This document shows positions 1-7,445 of a stretch of 64,000 nt of DNA, one piece after another (within the stretch, counting starts at the first letter, position 1; each line of letters begins with the position of its first letter). The notes beneath the pieces are model-generated. The model did not search any database. It saw only the letters and a list, made by a program, of their open reading frames with translations, and had not been told where the DNA came from. A program made the position numbers and the translations under genes. Origin of the DNA: an uncultured Cellulophaga sp. (GTDB taxonomy: Bacteria > Bacteroidota > Bacteroidia > Flavobacteriales > Flavobacteriaceae); NCBI GenBank assembly GCA_947496695.1, contig CANMEI010000003.1, forward strand, positions 62,001-126,000, written 5' to 3'.

Positions 1-89
1 CGCGAACCAATATCTGCTTTCATCACTCTAGGAACTCCAGTTCCAAATGTTTCATGAAAAAGCGCTACGGCATCTAGTTTATTTTTCAT
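1..89 (-). CDS. Start of a gene cut by the window edge, possibly a MazG-like nucleotide pyrophosphohydrolase
   Basis: The first 29 codons of a minus-strand gene are present; the reading frame is open to the window edge. The start is ATG at 89-87 and the peptide begins MKNKLDAVALFHETFGTGVP. The opening resembles the start of flavobacterial phosphoribosyl-ATP pyrophosphohydrolase or MazG-like proteins, which often begin with a short helix containing a FHxxF pattern. This is recall of family style and cannot be confirmed from 29 residues. The gene is divergent from the small membrane protein at 146. Confidence 0.55.
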   Translation of the reverse strand, partial: MKNKLDAVALFHETFGTGVPRVMKADIGS

Positions 90-145
90 CTTTATCTATA
101 TTAATTTATGTTGAATTAGATTATTTTCGCATAAAAATATAAAAT

Positions 146-334
146 ATGTTCAGCAAAGGACAATTAATTTTCGGAGCTCTTTTTTTTATTGTTTTTACAA
201 TAATTACTTTTTTTACATATAGAAAAGACACAAAACTACATCGCAAAAGCTACAAAGGTGTCTTTTGGATCTTAATAACTTTCATAAGTTTTATAGTAAT
301 TCTGTTCTACATTAAGAATTTCCTTAAAAATTAA
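146..334 (+). CDS. Small membrane protein of unknown function, 62 aa
   Basis: A 62-residue protein with two predicted membrane helices (about residues 5-24 and 39-58) joined by a basic loop, YRKDTKLHRKSYKG. Short two-helix proteins with this basic loop are common in Flavobacteriaceae, and I know of no assigned function. The start is ATG at 146. It lies divergent to the partial gene at 1-89, with about 55 bases between them. It is probably real because of the coherent hairpin topology and the positive-inside loop, but no catalytic motif is visible. Confidence 0.65.
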   Translation: MFSKGQLIFGALFFIVFTIITFFTYRKDTKLHRKSYKGVFWILITFISFIVILFYIKNFLKN

Positions 335-404
335 CTCATTTTTTGAGTTGACTACAAAAATTAACAAACACCTAACAATTTTAACTTTTATGTAAGAAAA
401 ATCG

Positions 405-412
405 TATTTTTG
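405..412 (+). promoter_or_regulatory. -7 box (TATTTTTG) for the 59-aa membrane protein
   Basis: The octamer fits the Bacteroidota -7 consensus TAnnTTTG exactly. Transcription would start near 419, which places the ATG at 440 about 20 bases downstream. The box overlaps the only earlier in-frame start (TTG at 410), so that start is unlikely to be used. Confidence 0.6.
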
Positions 413-439
413 CGTTATTATACTATAAATTACAGTTAT

Positions 440-619
440 ATGGCAACTTTTTTCAGCATTTTAATGGTTCTAATTACAATTAATGCGATTTTATTATTTT
501 TTAGTGTTAATAAGAACAATAAAATTAAAAGGTCAAATGAAAGCTTTTCAAAAGCATCTTCTGCATCTCGTATTTATCCAATGAATTATTCAGAAGTTAA
601 ATACAAAAAGGCAGTCTAA
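440..619 (+). CDS. Small single-pass membrane protein, 59 aa
   Basis: One strongly hydrophobic N-terminal helix (MATFFSILMVLITINAILLF, residues 1-20) is followed by a polar tail ending SEVKYKKAV. The ATG at 440 was chosen because an in-frame TTG at 410 lies inside the predicted -7 box. The shape, a membrane anchor plus a cytoplasmic tail, is of a kind common among short unannotated flavobacterial proteins. No function can be given. It stands alone, followed by about 620 bases without a recognisable gene. Confidence 0.55.
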   Translation: MATFFSILMVLITINAILLFFSVNKNNKIKRSNESFSKASSASRIYPMNYSEVKYKKAV

Positions 620-1171
620 TTTTCAAACTTTATTAAGTTACACATTGCATAATAATTTATTTACTTTAGAATATTAAATATAATTCTTTTTTAAAGCACT
701 CTGATTTTCACACTTACTTCTATTCTTATACTTTATCATAAAGTAATATTAAACGTTTTTACAATTACAATTTAAATACATTAAAATTGTTTTTGAACCT
801 TATAGTACTCACTTTCGTTTTTCACCTTATATAGTAACTTGGCGAAACTACATTAAAACAGCTACTACTTTAATTATTTATCAATATAGCTCCTTTACTT
901 TTCTATATTCATTTACAAAAATTACACTAAAGCTCTAATTGTTACAAATAACACAATGAGGGACTCATATTTTATTATTTTCATTTTCTCTTCTTTTTTG
1001 GTTAATTTTTAAACAATTCTCAAAAAAATTAGCAATAAAATCTACTAATACTACATTTTTTACATAAACAGCAAAACCCACTTAATCAAAACCATATAAA
1101 AATGTATTTTTTTTATTAATACACTAAATTTAATAGGGGGTTAATTATTATAAATGCAAAAATTACACATC
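620..1171. other. Non-coding gap upstream of the first ammonium operon
   Basis: About 550 bases of AT-rich DNA without a convincing reading frame, tRNA-like fold or strong hairpin on either strand. The only structured part is at the right edge, where a GC-rich island (TAGGGGG near 1132 and the ACACCC/GGGTGT arms from 1172) leads into the glnK promoter. Confidence 0.5.
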
Positions 1172-1216
1172 ACACCCTAAATTTTCAGGGGTGTTAAATA
1201 TTTTAACATACATTTG
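1172..1216 (+). promoter_or_regulatory. glnK1-amtB1 promoter with operator-like inverted repeat
   Basis: The -7 box TACATTTG at 1209-1216 is a perfect TAnnTTTG match. It lies 24 bases before the glnK ATG. Upstream, ACACCC (1172-1177) and GGGTGT (1189-1194) form an inverted repeat with an 11-base spacer, centred about 26 bases before the box. That is where an activator or repressor would sit. The left arm contains ACCCTAAA at 1174-1181, a motif also seen before the GSII gene. Confidence 0.6.
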
Positions 1217-1239
1217 CTTTGTCAACAAACAAATCAATT

Positions 1240-1578
1240 ATGAAAAAAATCGAGGCAATTATTCGAAAATCAAAATTTGATGAAGTGAAAAAAGCACTAC
1301 ATCAAATTGAAGTAAACTTTTTTAGTTACTGGGATGTAACTGGAGTTGGAAATGAGAAACAAGGACATGTATATCGTGGTATATCATACAGTACTTCTGA
1401 TATACAAAGAAGGTATTTAACTATTGTAGTATCTGATGAGTTTCTTGAAAAAACTGTTAGCACAATCTTAGAGGCTGCAAGTACAGGTAATGTAGGTGAC
1501 GGAAAAGTATTTGTTTCCGAAGTAAATGAAGCTTACAGAATTAGAACCAAAGAAAGCGGTCAGGCTGGTATTAACTAA
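1240..1578 (+). CDS. glnK: P-II nitrogen regulatory protein (GlnK type), copy 1
   Basis: A 112-residue P-II protein, a trimeric sensor of 2-oxoglutarate and ATP/ADP that binds and gates the ammonium channel encoded next to it. It begins MKKIEAIIRKSKF. The T-loop spans about 37-55 and keeps YRG (45-47) and Tyr50, the counterpart of the uridylylated Tyr51 of E. coli. The T-loop is one residue shorter than in E. coli GlnB. The B-loop TGNVGDGK and the C-terminal RIRT segment are intact. ATG at 1240 is chosen over an in-frame TTG at 1219 because the family starts at MKKI and the TTG lies at the predicted transcription start. amtB1 follows after 29 bases. Confidence 0.95.
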   Translation: MKKIEAIIRKSKFDEVKKALHQIEVNFFSYWDVTGVGNEKQGHVYRGISYSTSDIQRRYLTIVVSDEFLEKTVSTILEAASTGNVGDGKVFVSEVNEAYRIRTKESGQAGIN

Positions 1579-1607
1579 CTAAAAAGATTTACTTAAAAAA
1601 CATTATT

Positions 1608-2888
1608 ATGAACGAAGTACAACAAGAAGCATTAGACACTGCCATTTCAACAATAAATGGCGATATGGGTGCATTATGGATTACCATTGCTGCGATTTTG
1701 GTTTTCTTTATGCAAGCAGGATTTACATTAGTAGAAATTGGTTTTACACGTAGTAAAAACTCAGGGAATATTATTATGAAAAACGTTATGGACCTTTGTA
1801 TTGGTTCTATTATGTTTTGGGCTGTTGGTTACGGTATTATGTATGGTAGCGATTTAGTTTTAGGCGGTTTCTTCAGATCAAGCCCTACAGACCAAGGTTA
1901 TTTCTTTTTCTCTGCAACAGATTGGTACAACTTATTCTTTCAAACTGTATTCTGTGCAACAGCAGCAACAATTGTATCTGGAGCTATTGCTGGAAGAACA
2001 AAATTCTCTACTTATTTAATATTCTCAGCAATATTAACAACAATAATTTACCCTATTTCAGGTAGTTGGTACTGGCCATTTGATGACGACGCATGGTTAA
2101 ATGTTGCTGGATTTGTAGATTTTGCAGGGTCATCAGTAGTACATGCTGTAGGTGGAGCTGCTGCTTTAGTAGCTGCAATATTAGTTGGTCCACGTATAGG
2201 CAAATATGAAGATGGAAAAGTTAATGTTATTCCTGGTCACAATATGACATACGGAGCTTTAGGTGTTTTAATTCTTTGGTTAGGATGGTTTGGTTTTAAC
2301 GGTGGTTCTCAATTAGCTTGGGGTGGTGATGATACTGTTGCTGCTGGTAGCGTAATTATCAATACAAATTTAGCTGCCGCAATTGGAGCAATTGCTGCTT
2401 TATTCCTTACTTGGATCAAATATGGTAAGCCAGATATTTCTATGACATTAAACGGAGCATTAGCTGGTTTAGTTGGTATTACTGCCGGTTGCGGTGCAGT
2501 AGATGCATGGGGAGCCTTAGCAATAGGACTTATTTGTGGTATTGCAGTAGTATTCTCCATTGAGATTATTGATAAAAAATTAAAAATTGACGATCCAGTA
2601 GGTGCCATATCAGTACATGGCGTATGTGGTTTTTTAGGAACTGTATTAGTTGGTGTATTTGCTCTTGACGGAGGACTTTTAAACGGTGGTGGTGCTGGAT
2701 TATTATTAGTACAAACTTACGGCTCATTAGCTTATATAGTTTGGGCTGCTGTAGCTTCATTCATTGTATTATTTATCCTTAAGAAAACAATAGGATTAAG
2801 AGTAACTAAAGAAGAAGAAATTGATGGTTTAGATATTCATGAGCACGACTCTAGTGCTTATCCTGAATTTACTGTCAATGACAAATAA
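1608..2888 (+). CDS. amtB: Ammonium transporter AmtB, copy 1
   Basis: A 426-residue inner-membrane ammonium channel with the usual eleven helices. Seen directly: the paired phenylalanines of the outer gate (about 110-111), the conserved Asp171 and first pore histidine His179 in DFAGSSVVH, the motif LWLGWFGFNGGS, and the second pore histidine in DDPVGAISVH near residue 339. The cytoplasmic tail ends in an acidic stretch (DGLDIHEHDSSAYPEF) also found in copy 2. It forms an operon with glnK1, the classical Amt/P-II arrangement in which GlnK plugs the channel when nitrogen is plentiful. Confidence 0.97.
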   Translation: MNEVQQEALDTAISTINGDMGALWITIAAILVFFMQAGFTLVEIGFTRSKNSGNIIMKNVMDLCIGSIMFWAVGYGIMYGSDLVLGGFFRSSPTDQGYFFFSATDWYNLFFQTVFCATAATIVSGAIAGRTKFSTYLIFSAILTTIIYPISGSWYWPFDDDAWLNVAGFVDFAGSSVVHAVGGAAALVAAILVGPRIGKYEDGKVNVIPGHNMTYGALGVLILWLGWFGFNGGSQLAWGGDDTVAAGSVIINTNLAAAIGAIAALFLTWIKYGKPDISMTLNGALAGLVGITAGCGAVDAWGALAIGLICGIAVVFSIEIIDKKLKIDDPVGAISVHGVCGFLGTVLVGVFALDGGLLNGGGAGLLLVQTYGSLAYIVWAAVASFIVLFILKKTIGLRVTKEEEIDGLDIHEHDSSAYPEFTVNDK

Positions 2889-2918
2889 GCAAAACAAACT
2901 TATTACCTAAACTCAATT

Positions 2919-2950
2919 TAAAGAGTGTATCAACAGCACTCTTTATTTTC
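2919..2950 (+). terminator. Moderate terminator after amtB1
   Basis: A 9-bp stem, TAAAGAGTG (2919-2927) with CACTCTTTA (2937-2945), and a 9-base loop, followed by a T-rich tail. It may only partly stop transcription, which would let some transcripts run into the barrel gene at 3006. Confidence 0.6.
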
Positions 2951-2978
2951 AATATTCAATAAATCAAAAACAACAATT

Positions 2979-2989
2979 CCCTAAAAGGG
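2979..2989. promoter_or_regulatory. Short palindrome CCCTAAAAGGG before the barrel gene
   Basis: CCCT-AAA-AGGG is a small GC-rich palindrome in otherwise AT-rich DNA, 17 bases before the ATG of the barrel gene. It contains CCCTAAA, which also occurs before glnK1 and the GSII gene. It could be an operator or a weak mRNA hairpin. Confidence 0.35.
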
Positions 2990-3005
2990 TTTCAACAAAT
3001 CAATT

Positions 3006-4055
3006 ATGAAAACATTTACAACAAAAAAATACATAAAAAATATTTTCTTTTTAGCATTAGCATTAGCAGGAACAACCGTAGTAGCTCAAGAAGAAGAAGA
3101 AGAAAAGAAACCGTTATCAATTAGTGGTACTGTAGATACATATTTCAGAACAAATTTAAGTTCTTCTGACGTAGGATCTCAAGCTCCAGGAAGTTCATTT
3201 GCTAATGAAACTGGATTTGCTTTAGGTATGGCAAATGTAATTGCTAGCTACGAAGGTGAAACTACTGGTGCTGTTGCAGATTTAGCTTTCGGCCCAAGAG
3301 GTTTAGACGCTGTTGGTGGTGATACTGGTATATTTGTTAATCAATTATATGCTTACTGGAATGTATCTGAAGGGACAACTTTAACTGCTGGTCGTTTCAA
3401 TACATATTTAGGTTATGAAGTAATCTCTCCTTCTGCTAATTTCAATTACAGTACTTCATATTTATTTTCTTATGGTCCATTTTCTCACGTAGGTGTTAAA
3501 GCTGATTTTGCATTATCTGAAGACTTTAGTTTAATGGTAGCTTTAATGAATGTAACAGATGAGAATTTTAACGGAACAGCATTTGGTACAATTCCTGGTG
3601 CTTATGCTGTAGGTGCTCAATTAGGGTATTCTGGTCAATATTTAAACTTTTACTATGATGGAACTGCTAAATTAGGGTTTGAAATAGACTATACAGGTGG
3701 ATTTGATTTATCAGACACTTTCTTTTTAGGACTTAATGCTGCTTACCAAGATAATGATGGTGTTGGGTTCTTTGGAGCTGCAATTTACCCTCAAGTAGCA
3801 ACTTCTGATAGCTTTTCTTTAGGATTAAGAGGAGAATATTTTGCTGAAAGCGGTGATTATGGCGCTATTGGTACAGGTGTTGAAGATTCTAGTGTTTTTG
3901 CTGCTACATTAACAGGTAGCTACACTGTTGAAAACTTAATTATCAAACCAGAACTTAGATTAGACAGTACATCTGACGATGCTTTTTTTGATAATGATGG
4001 AGCAGCTTCTAGCAGTTTATCATCATTCTTAATTGCTGCAATTTATTCTTTCTAA
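3006..4055 (+). CDS. Outer-membrane beta-barrel, OmpL-like putative porin (bbp2 family)
   Basis: A 349-residue secreted protein with a signal peptide (residues 1-27, cleavage after VVA-Q) and then an acidic run (EEEEE). The rest is glycine- and aromatic-rich alternating strands that end in IAAIYSF, a C-terminal aromatic typical of outer-membrane barrels. It fits the putative beta-barrel porin-2 (OmpL-like) family. Its position between two glnK-amtB pairs suggests that it lets ammonium or another small nitrogen compound cross the outer membrane; that is inference. It is bracketed by a moderate terminator upstream and a very strong one downstream. Confidence 0.8.
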   Translation: MKTFTTKKYIKNIFFLALALAGTTVVAQEEEEEKKPLSISGTVDTYFRTNLSSSDVGSQAPGSSFANETGFALGMANVIASYEGETTGAVADLAFGPRGLDAVGGDTGIFVNQLYAYWNVSEGTTLTAGRFNTYLGYEVISPSANFNYSTSYLFSYGPFSHVGVKADFALSEDFSLMVALMNVTDENFNGTAFGTIPGAYAVGAQLGYSGQYLNFYYDGTAKLGFEIDYTGGFDLSDTFFLGLNAAYQDNDGVGFFGAAIYPQVATSDSFSLGLRGEYFAESGDYGAIGTGVEDSSVFAATLTGSYTVENLIIKPELRLDSTSDDAFFDNDGAASSSLSSFLIAAIYSF

Positions 4056-4074
4056 GAAAAAGATAATAATATTT

Positions 4075-4114
4075 AAAAAGAGGGTATTTCTATAGAAATA
4101 CCCTCTTTTTTTAT
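4075..4114 (+). terminator. Strong intrinsic terminator after the barrel gene
   Basis: A perfect 16-bp stem (4075-4090 with 4095-4110), a TATA loop and a T-run. It isolates the barrel gene from the second glnK-amtB pair. Confidence 0.92.
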
Positions 4115-4220
4115 TTAAAATTAAAACTAACAAAAAAATAATAAAACATTAATTATTCTAACAAAATAAATATAACTACCTATAAGCAAAGGAATTAAAA
4201 TACATCCAAACCACCAACAA

Positions 4221-4274
4221 AATATCAATCATACTGTTAAAAAATGATTGATATTATTTTTTCATATACATTTG
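4221..4274 (+). promoter_or_regulatory. glnK2-amtB2 promoter with perfect 12-bp inverted repeat
   Basis: AATATCAATCAT (4221-4232) and ATGATTGATATT (4244-4255) form a perfect 12-bp inverted repeat with an 11-base spacer, the same spacer length as the weaker repeat before glnK1. The -7 box TACATTTG at 4267-4274 is identical to that of glnK1 and lies 24 bases before the ATG, as in copy 1. A run of six T follows the right arm, so a weak terminator is an alternative reading. However, a strong terminator already ends the upstream gene. Confidence 0.6.
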
Positions 4275-4298
4275 TTTATCAACTTAATAAAATATATT

Positions 4299-4637
4299 AT
4301 GAAAAAAATCGAAGCGATAATACGAAAATCAAAATTTATTGAAGTAAAAAAGGCTTTACATCAAATTGAAGTTAATTTTTTTAGTTACTGGGATGTGACT
4401 GGAGTTGGTAATGAAAAACAAGGTCATGTTTACAGAGGTATTTCTTATAGCACTTCTGATATCCAAAGAAGATATTTAAGTATTGTTGTATCTGATGAAT
4501 TCTTACAAAAAACTGTAGATACAATATTAAATAATGCATATACAGGTAATGTAGGTGATGGCAAAATATTTGTTTCCAATATTGAGGAAGCTTACAGAAT
4601 AAGAACCAAAGAAAAAGGCCAACCAGCAATCAACTAA
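4299..4637 (+). CDS. glnK: P-II nitrogen regulatory protein (GlnK type), copy 2
   Basis: 112 residues, nearly identical to copy 1. The differences lie mainly in helix 1 (Ile14 for Asp14), around residues 70-82 (DTILNNAYTG), in NIEEAYR, and at the tail (KGQPAIN). The T-loop, including YRG and Tyr50, is unchanged. ATG at 4299 is the family start; an in-frame upstream start at 4248 lies before the promoter box and is rejected. It is 24 bases upstream of amtB2 and presumably gates that channel. The two P-II proteins are similar enough that mixed trimers are plausible. Confidence 0.94.
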   Translation: MKKIEAIIRKSKFIEVKKALHQIEVNFFSYWDVTGVGNEKQGHVYRGISYSTSDIQRRYLSIVVSDEFLQKTVDTILNNAYTGNVGDGKIFVSNIEEAYRIRTKEKGQPAIN

Positions 4638-4661
4638 AAACTTACATTACATTTTACTATT

Positions 4662-5936
4662 ATGGAATCAGGATTATTTACGGCACATAACGTCTGGATG
4701 ATGATATGTACAGCACTTGTATTTTTCATGCATTTAGGCTTTTCTTTTTTAGAAATTGGCTTAACAAGACAAAAAAACACTATCAATATATTATTTAAAA
4801 ATGTATTTATCATTTGCACGGGACTAATATTATACTATATAGGAGGCTTTAATTTAATGTACCCAGGAGAATTTAATGGGTATTTAGGTTTTGCAGGTTT
4901 TGGGATTGAACCTCCTGCAAATGGCATGACTGCGTCTTACGCTTCTAGTGGTGGCTACACCTATTGGACAGATTTTCTTTTTCAAGGAATGTTCGCTGCA
5001 ACTGCTGCTACAATTGTATCTGGTGCCGTAGCTGAGCGTATAAAAATAGGAGCATTTATGATTTTTACAGTTATATATGTAGGTTTAATTTATCCCATTG
5101 TTGGTTCATGGCAATGGGGTGGTGGATTTTTATCCACACTAGGAAATGAAGTTAATGTTGCTGGAGAATTAATTAAAGAAGCTGGTTTTTACGACTTTGC
5201 TGGATCAACACTTGTACATTCCGTTGGTGGCTGGGCCGCATTAATTGCTGTAATCTTATTAGGCCCGAGAATAGGTAAGTTTGATGAAGACGGTGAATCA
5301 TTAGCTATACCTGGACATAATATACCTATTGCTGCCGCAGGAGTATTAATATTATGGTTAGGGTGGTTTGGTTTTAATGGAGGCTCTGTACTATCAGCAG
5401 ATCCAGAAGGAACATCTCTTGTACTTGTAACAACATCTCTTGCTGCAGCTACTGGAGGAATTGCTGCTTTTGTATTCTCTTTTATCTTATTTAAAAACCT
5501 TGATCTAACTATGTTTTTAAATGGAATTTTAGGAGGCTTAGTAGGTATAACCGCAGGGGCAGATTTAATGTCGCCAAATGAATCCATTGTTATTGGTGCA
5601 TTAGCTGGTATTCTAGTTGTTAGTGCAGTAACAATAATTGACAAAATAAAATTAGATGATCCTGTTGGTGCTATTGCTGTTCATTTAATTTGTGGTATTT
5701 GGGGAACTTTATCTGTTGGTTTTTTTGGCGCTAAAGCTGGTTTAGATCAAACTTTATATCAATTAGCTGGTATTGGAATAATTGGAATATTTTGCTCTTT
5801 AACTGCATTTATTATAATATTTACGTTAAAGAAAACTGTTGGTATTAGAGTTTCAAAAGATGAAGAAAATGAAGGGTTAGATCTTCATGAACATGGTATG
5901 GATGCATACCCTGATTTTAGAATGAACCAACATTAA
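4662..5936 (+). CDS. amtB: Ammonium transporter AmtB, copy 2
   Basis: A 424-residue ammonium channel. DFAGSTLVH and DDPVGAIAVH carry the conserved Asp and both pore histidines, and LWLGWFGFNGGS is intact. The N-terminus is shorter than in copy 1 and the external loops differ strongly (for example the Gly/Ala-rich segment around residues 75-105). The pore and the cytoplasmic tail (GLDLHEHGMDAYPDF) are conserved. The differing periplasmic side and shared inner side suggest paralogues tuned to different ammonium levels but sharing P-II control. Confidence 0.96.
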   Translation: MESGLFTAHNVWMMICTALVFFMHLGFSFLEIGLTRQKNTINILFKNVFIICTGLILYYIGGFNLMYPGEFNGYLGFAGFGIEPPANGMTASYASSGGYTYWTDFLFQGMFAATAATIVSGAVAERIKIGAFMIFTVIYVGLIYPIVGSWQWGGGFLSTLGNEVNVAGELIKEAGFYDFAGSTLVHSVGGWAALIAVILLGPRIGKFDEDGESLAIPGHNIPIAAAGVLILWLGWFGFNGGSVLSADPEGTSLVLVTTSLAAATGGIAAFVFSFILFKNLDLTMFLNGILGGLVGITAGADLMSPNESIVIGALAGILVVSAVTIIDKIKLDDPVGAIAVHLICGIWGTLSVGFFGAKAGLDQTLYQLAGIGIIGIFCSLTAFIIIFTLKKTVGIRVSKDEENEGLDLHEHGMDAYPDFRMNQH

Positions 5937-5952
5937 TAAAGAATTATATAGC

Positions 5953-5988
5953 AAAAAAAGGTCTGAAAAAATATCAGACCTTTTTTTT
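5953..5988. terminator. Terminator after amtB2, probably bidirectional
   Basis: GGTCTGA (5960-5966) pairs with TCAGACC (5974-5980). An A-run precedes it and a T-run follows, so it can also serve the convergent DUF1684 gene, whose stop codon lies in the T-run at 5987. Confidence 0.88.
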
Positions 5989-6628
5989 ATTTTTTAAAGA
6001 CCTTTACGCCTGCCTTAATGGGTAATTTTAAATCATTAACCTTAGGAACAATTGGGCAAGAGTATTTTTTATTATAAGCACAATAAGGATTGTATGCCTT
6101 ATTAAAATCAATTAAAATTGAATCGTTTTCAGGAATTCTTAAATCTATATACCTACCTCCTGTATAAGTTTCCTTTCCGTTAGTCATATCTGAAAAAGGT
6201 AAAAACAAATAATCTTCGAAACCCTCTCTTAATTTTAATTCTGAATTTTGATATACCTCTAATTTATATTCTTTACCTAATAGCTTAAAGTAAACAATAC
6301 CAAAAACTATTTCTTCTGATTTTCTAGTAGTTGTTGTAGGCATATAAAAAGGTAACGCATTTGGTGTTCTTTCAAATCTAGCAATAACCCTATAAGTTGT
6401 ATCAGGAGCAAAAAAGTCTAAAGTTTCAAAATCTTTTCGATCCTTATTATATAATGGAGAAGTTTCTGGATCTTTATATTCTGCATTTAATTCTTTTTGA
6501 AAATTTAAAATATCAACAATAGCATCAGGTGTATCTTGTGCTATTTTATTTTCAGCAATATCATGATATTTCTTCTTTCCATTACAACTGAAGGTTAAAA
6601 GCAAAAAAAATAGTATCAAAAGTCTCAT
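5987..6628 (-). CDS. DUF1684 family lipoprotein
   Basis: A 213-residue lipoprotein. The signal peptide ends in LTFSC, so Cys15 would be lipidated. The mature part matches the DUF1684 pattern: a segment around FGIVYFKLLGKEYKLEVY, then LFLPFSDMTNGKETYTGGRYIDL, and the C-terminal NPYCAYNKKYSCPIVP with two cysteines. DUF1684 proteins are widespread in Bacteroidota and have no known activity. The ATG at 6628 is chosen because the longer in-frame reading from 6802 passes through the promoter and would bury the signal peptide. The gene is divergent from the DJ-1-like gene. Confidence 0.85.
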   Translation of the reverse strand: MRLLILFFLLLTFSCNGKKKYHDIAENKIAQDTPDAIVDILNFQKELNAEYKDPETSPLYNKDRKDFETLDFFAPDTTYRVIARFERTPNALPFYMPTTTTRKSEEIVFGIVYFKLLGKEYKLEVYQNSELKLREGFEDYLFLPFSDMTNGKETYTGGRYIDLRIPENDSILIDFNKAYNPYCAYNKKYSCPIVPKVNDLKLPIKAGVKVFKK

Positions 6629-6645
6629 AATTCTAAATTTGTTAT

Positions 6646-6653
6646 CAAAAATA
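6646..6653 (-). promoter_or_regulatory. -7 box for the DUF1684 gene
   Basis: On the minus strand this reads TATTTTTG, an exact TAnnTTTG match, 17 bases upstream of the ATG. It gives a leader of about 10 bases and supports the short start. Confidence 0.55.
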
Positions 6654-6719
6654 CAACATATAGTTTTTAAAATATTTATCATTTGTTTGTACTTTCGAGA
6701 CAAATAATCATTTTTAAAA

Positions 6720-7445
6720 ATGAAAGCCACTACTCTACTCTCTTTATTTGTTTTTTTTATTTTTTCTTGTACAAACCAAAATGCACAAAAAAATAAAACC
6801 AATAAAGAACTAAAAATTAAACCCGACCGTTACAATGTTGGTTTTTTAATTATGGATGGCACTTTTAATACTGAGTTTACAGCTCCTTTTGATATTTTTC
6901 AACACACACAATACCGAGATAATATTAAAGCTATGAATGTTTTTACAGTTGCAAATACATTAGAGCCAATTACTACTTTTGAGGGTGTTAAAATAATTCC
7001 TGATTTTGACTACACCAATAATAATATGCCTGAAATAGATATTTTGGTAATACCTAGCGCAGAACATCATACAAATAGCGATTTAAATGATGTAGTTATG
7101 ATTAGTTTTGTTAAAAAAGTGGACGAAAAAGCTTTATATATGACAAGCCATTGCGATGGTGCTTTTGTATTAGCCAAAGCTGGTTTATTAGACACAATTG
7201 CATCTACTACTTTTCCTGGTGATCTAGATAAATATCAAAAAATGTTTCCTCAATTAAATGTGAAAAAAAATTCTCTTTTTGTCCATGACGGAAAATACAT
7301 TACCTCGGCTGGTGGTGCTAAAAGTTTTGAAGCTTCTCTTTATTTGTGCGAAGTTTTATATGGCAAAGAAATAGCCGAGTCTTTAGCAGAAGGATTAGTG
7401 ATTGATTGGGATGTTAATAAAGTACCGCATTTTATTAATCCATAA
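6720..7445 (+). CDS. DJ-1/PfpI family lipoprotein (class I glutamine amidotransferase-like)
   Basis: A 241-residue protein with a lipoprotein signal (IFSC, Cys17), then a DJ-1/PfpI domain from about residue 38. The nucleophile elbow is TSHCDGAF with Cys145. An acidic residue at Glu52 in DGTFNTEFTAPFD sits where the family places its conserved glutamate. Most DJ-1/PfpI proteins are cytoplasmic; here the lipobox places the domain in the periplasm or on the cell surface. Related proteins act as chaperones, glyoxalases or sensor domains, and the substrate is unknown. The 3' end overlaps the convergent gene by 11 bases. Confidence 0.85.
   Translation: MKATTLLSLFVFFIFSCTNQNAQKNKTNKELKIKPDRYNVGFLIMDGTFNTEFTAPFDIFQHTQYRDNIKAMNVFTVANTLEPITTFEGVKIIPDFDYTNNNMPEIDILVIPSAEHHTNSDLNDVVMISFVKKVDEKALYMTSHCDGAFVLAKAGLLDTIASTTFPGDLDKYQKMFPQLNVKKNSLFVHDGKYITSAGGAKSFEASLYLCEVLYGKEIAESLAEGLVIDWDVNKVPHFINP

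Noticed and set aside
2309-2760. Two minus-strand open frames inside amtB1
   Set aside because: They are low-complexity shadows opposite a strongly conserved gene and have no family-like composition.
4221-4262. Inverted repeat plus T-run before glnK2 as a normal terminator
   Set aside because: The stem has only two G-C pairs and a strong terminator already ends the upstream gene; a regulatory site is the better reading, though not proven.
5189-5644. A 151-codon minus-strand frame inside amtB2
   Set aside because: Proline- and alanine-rich antisense of conserved membrane helices; the plus-strand gene has all pore residues.
6629-6802. Longer N-terminus for the DUF1684 lipoprotein
   Set aside because: It would run through the divergent promoter and the start of the DJ-1-like gene, and would hide the lipoprotein signal.
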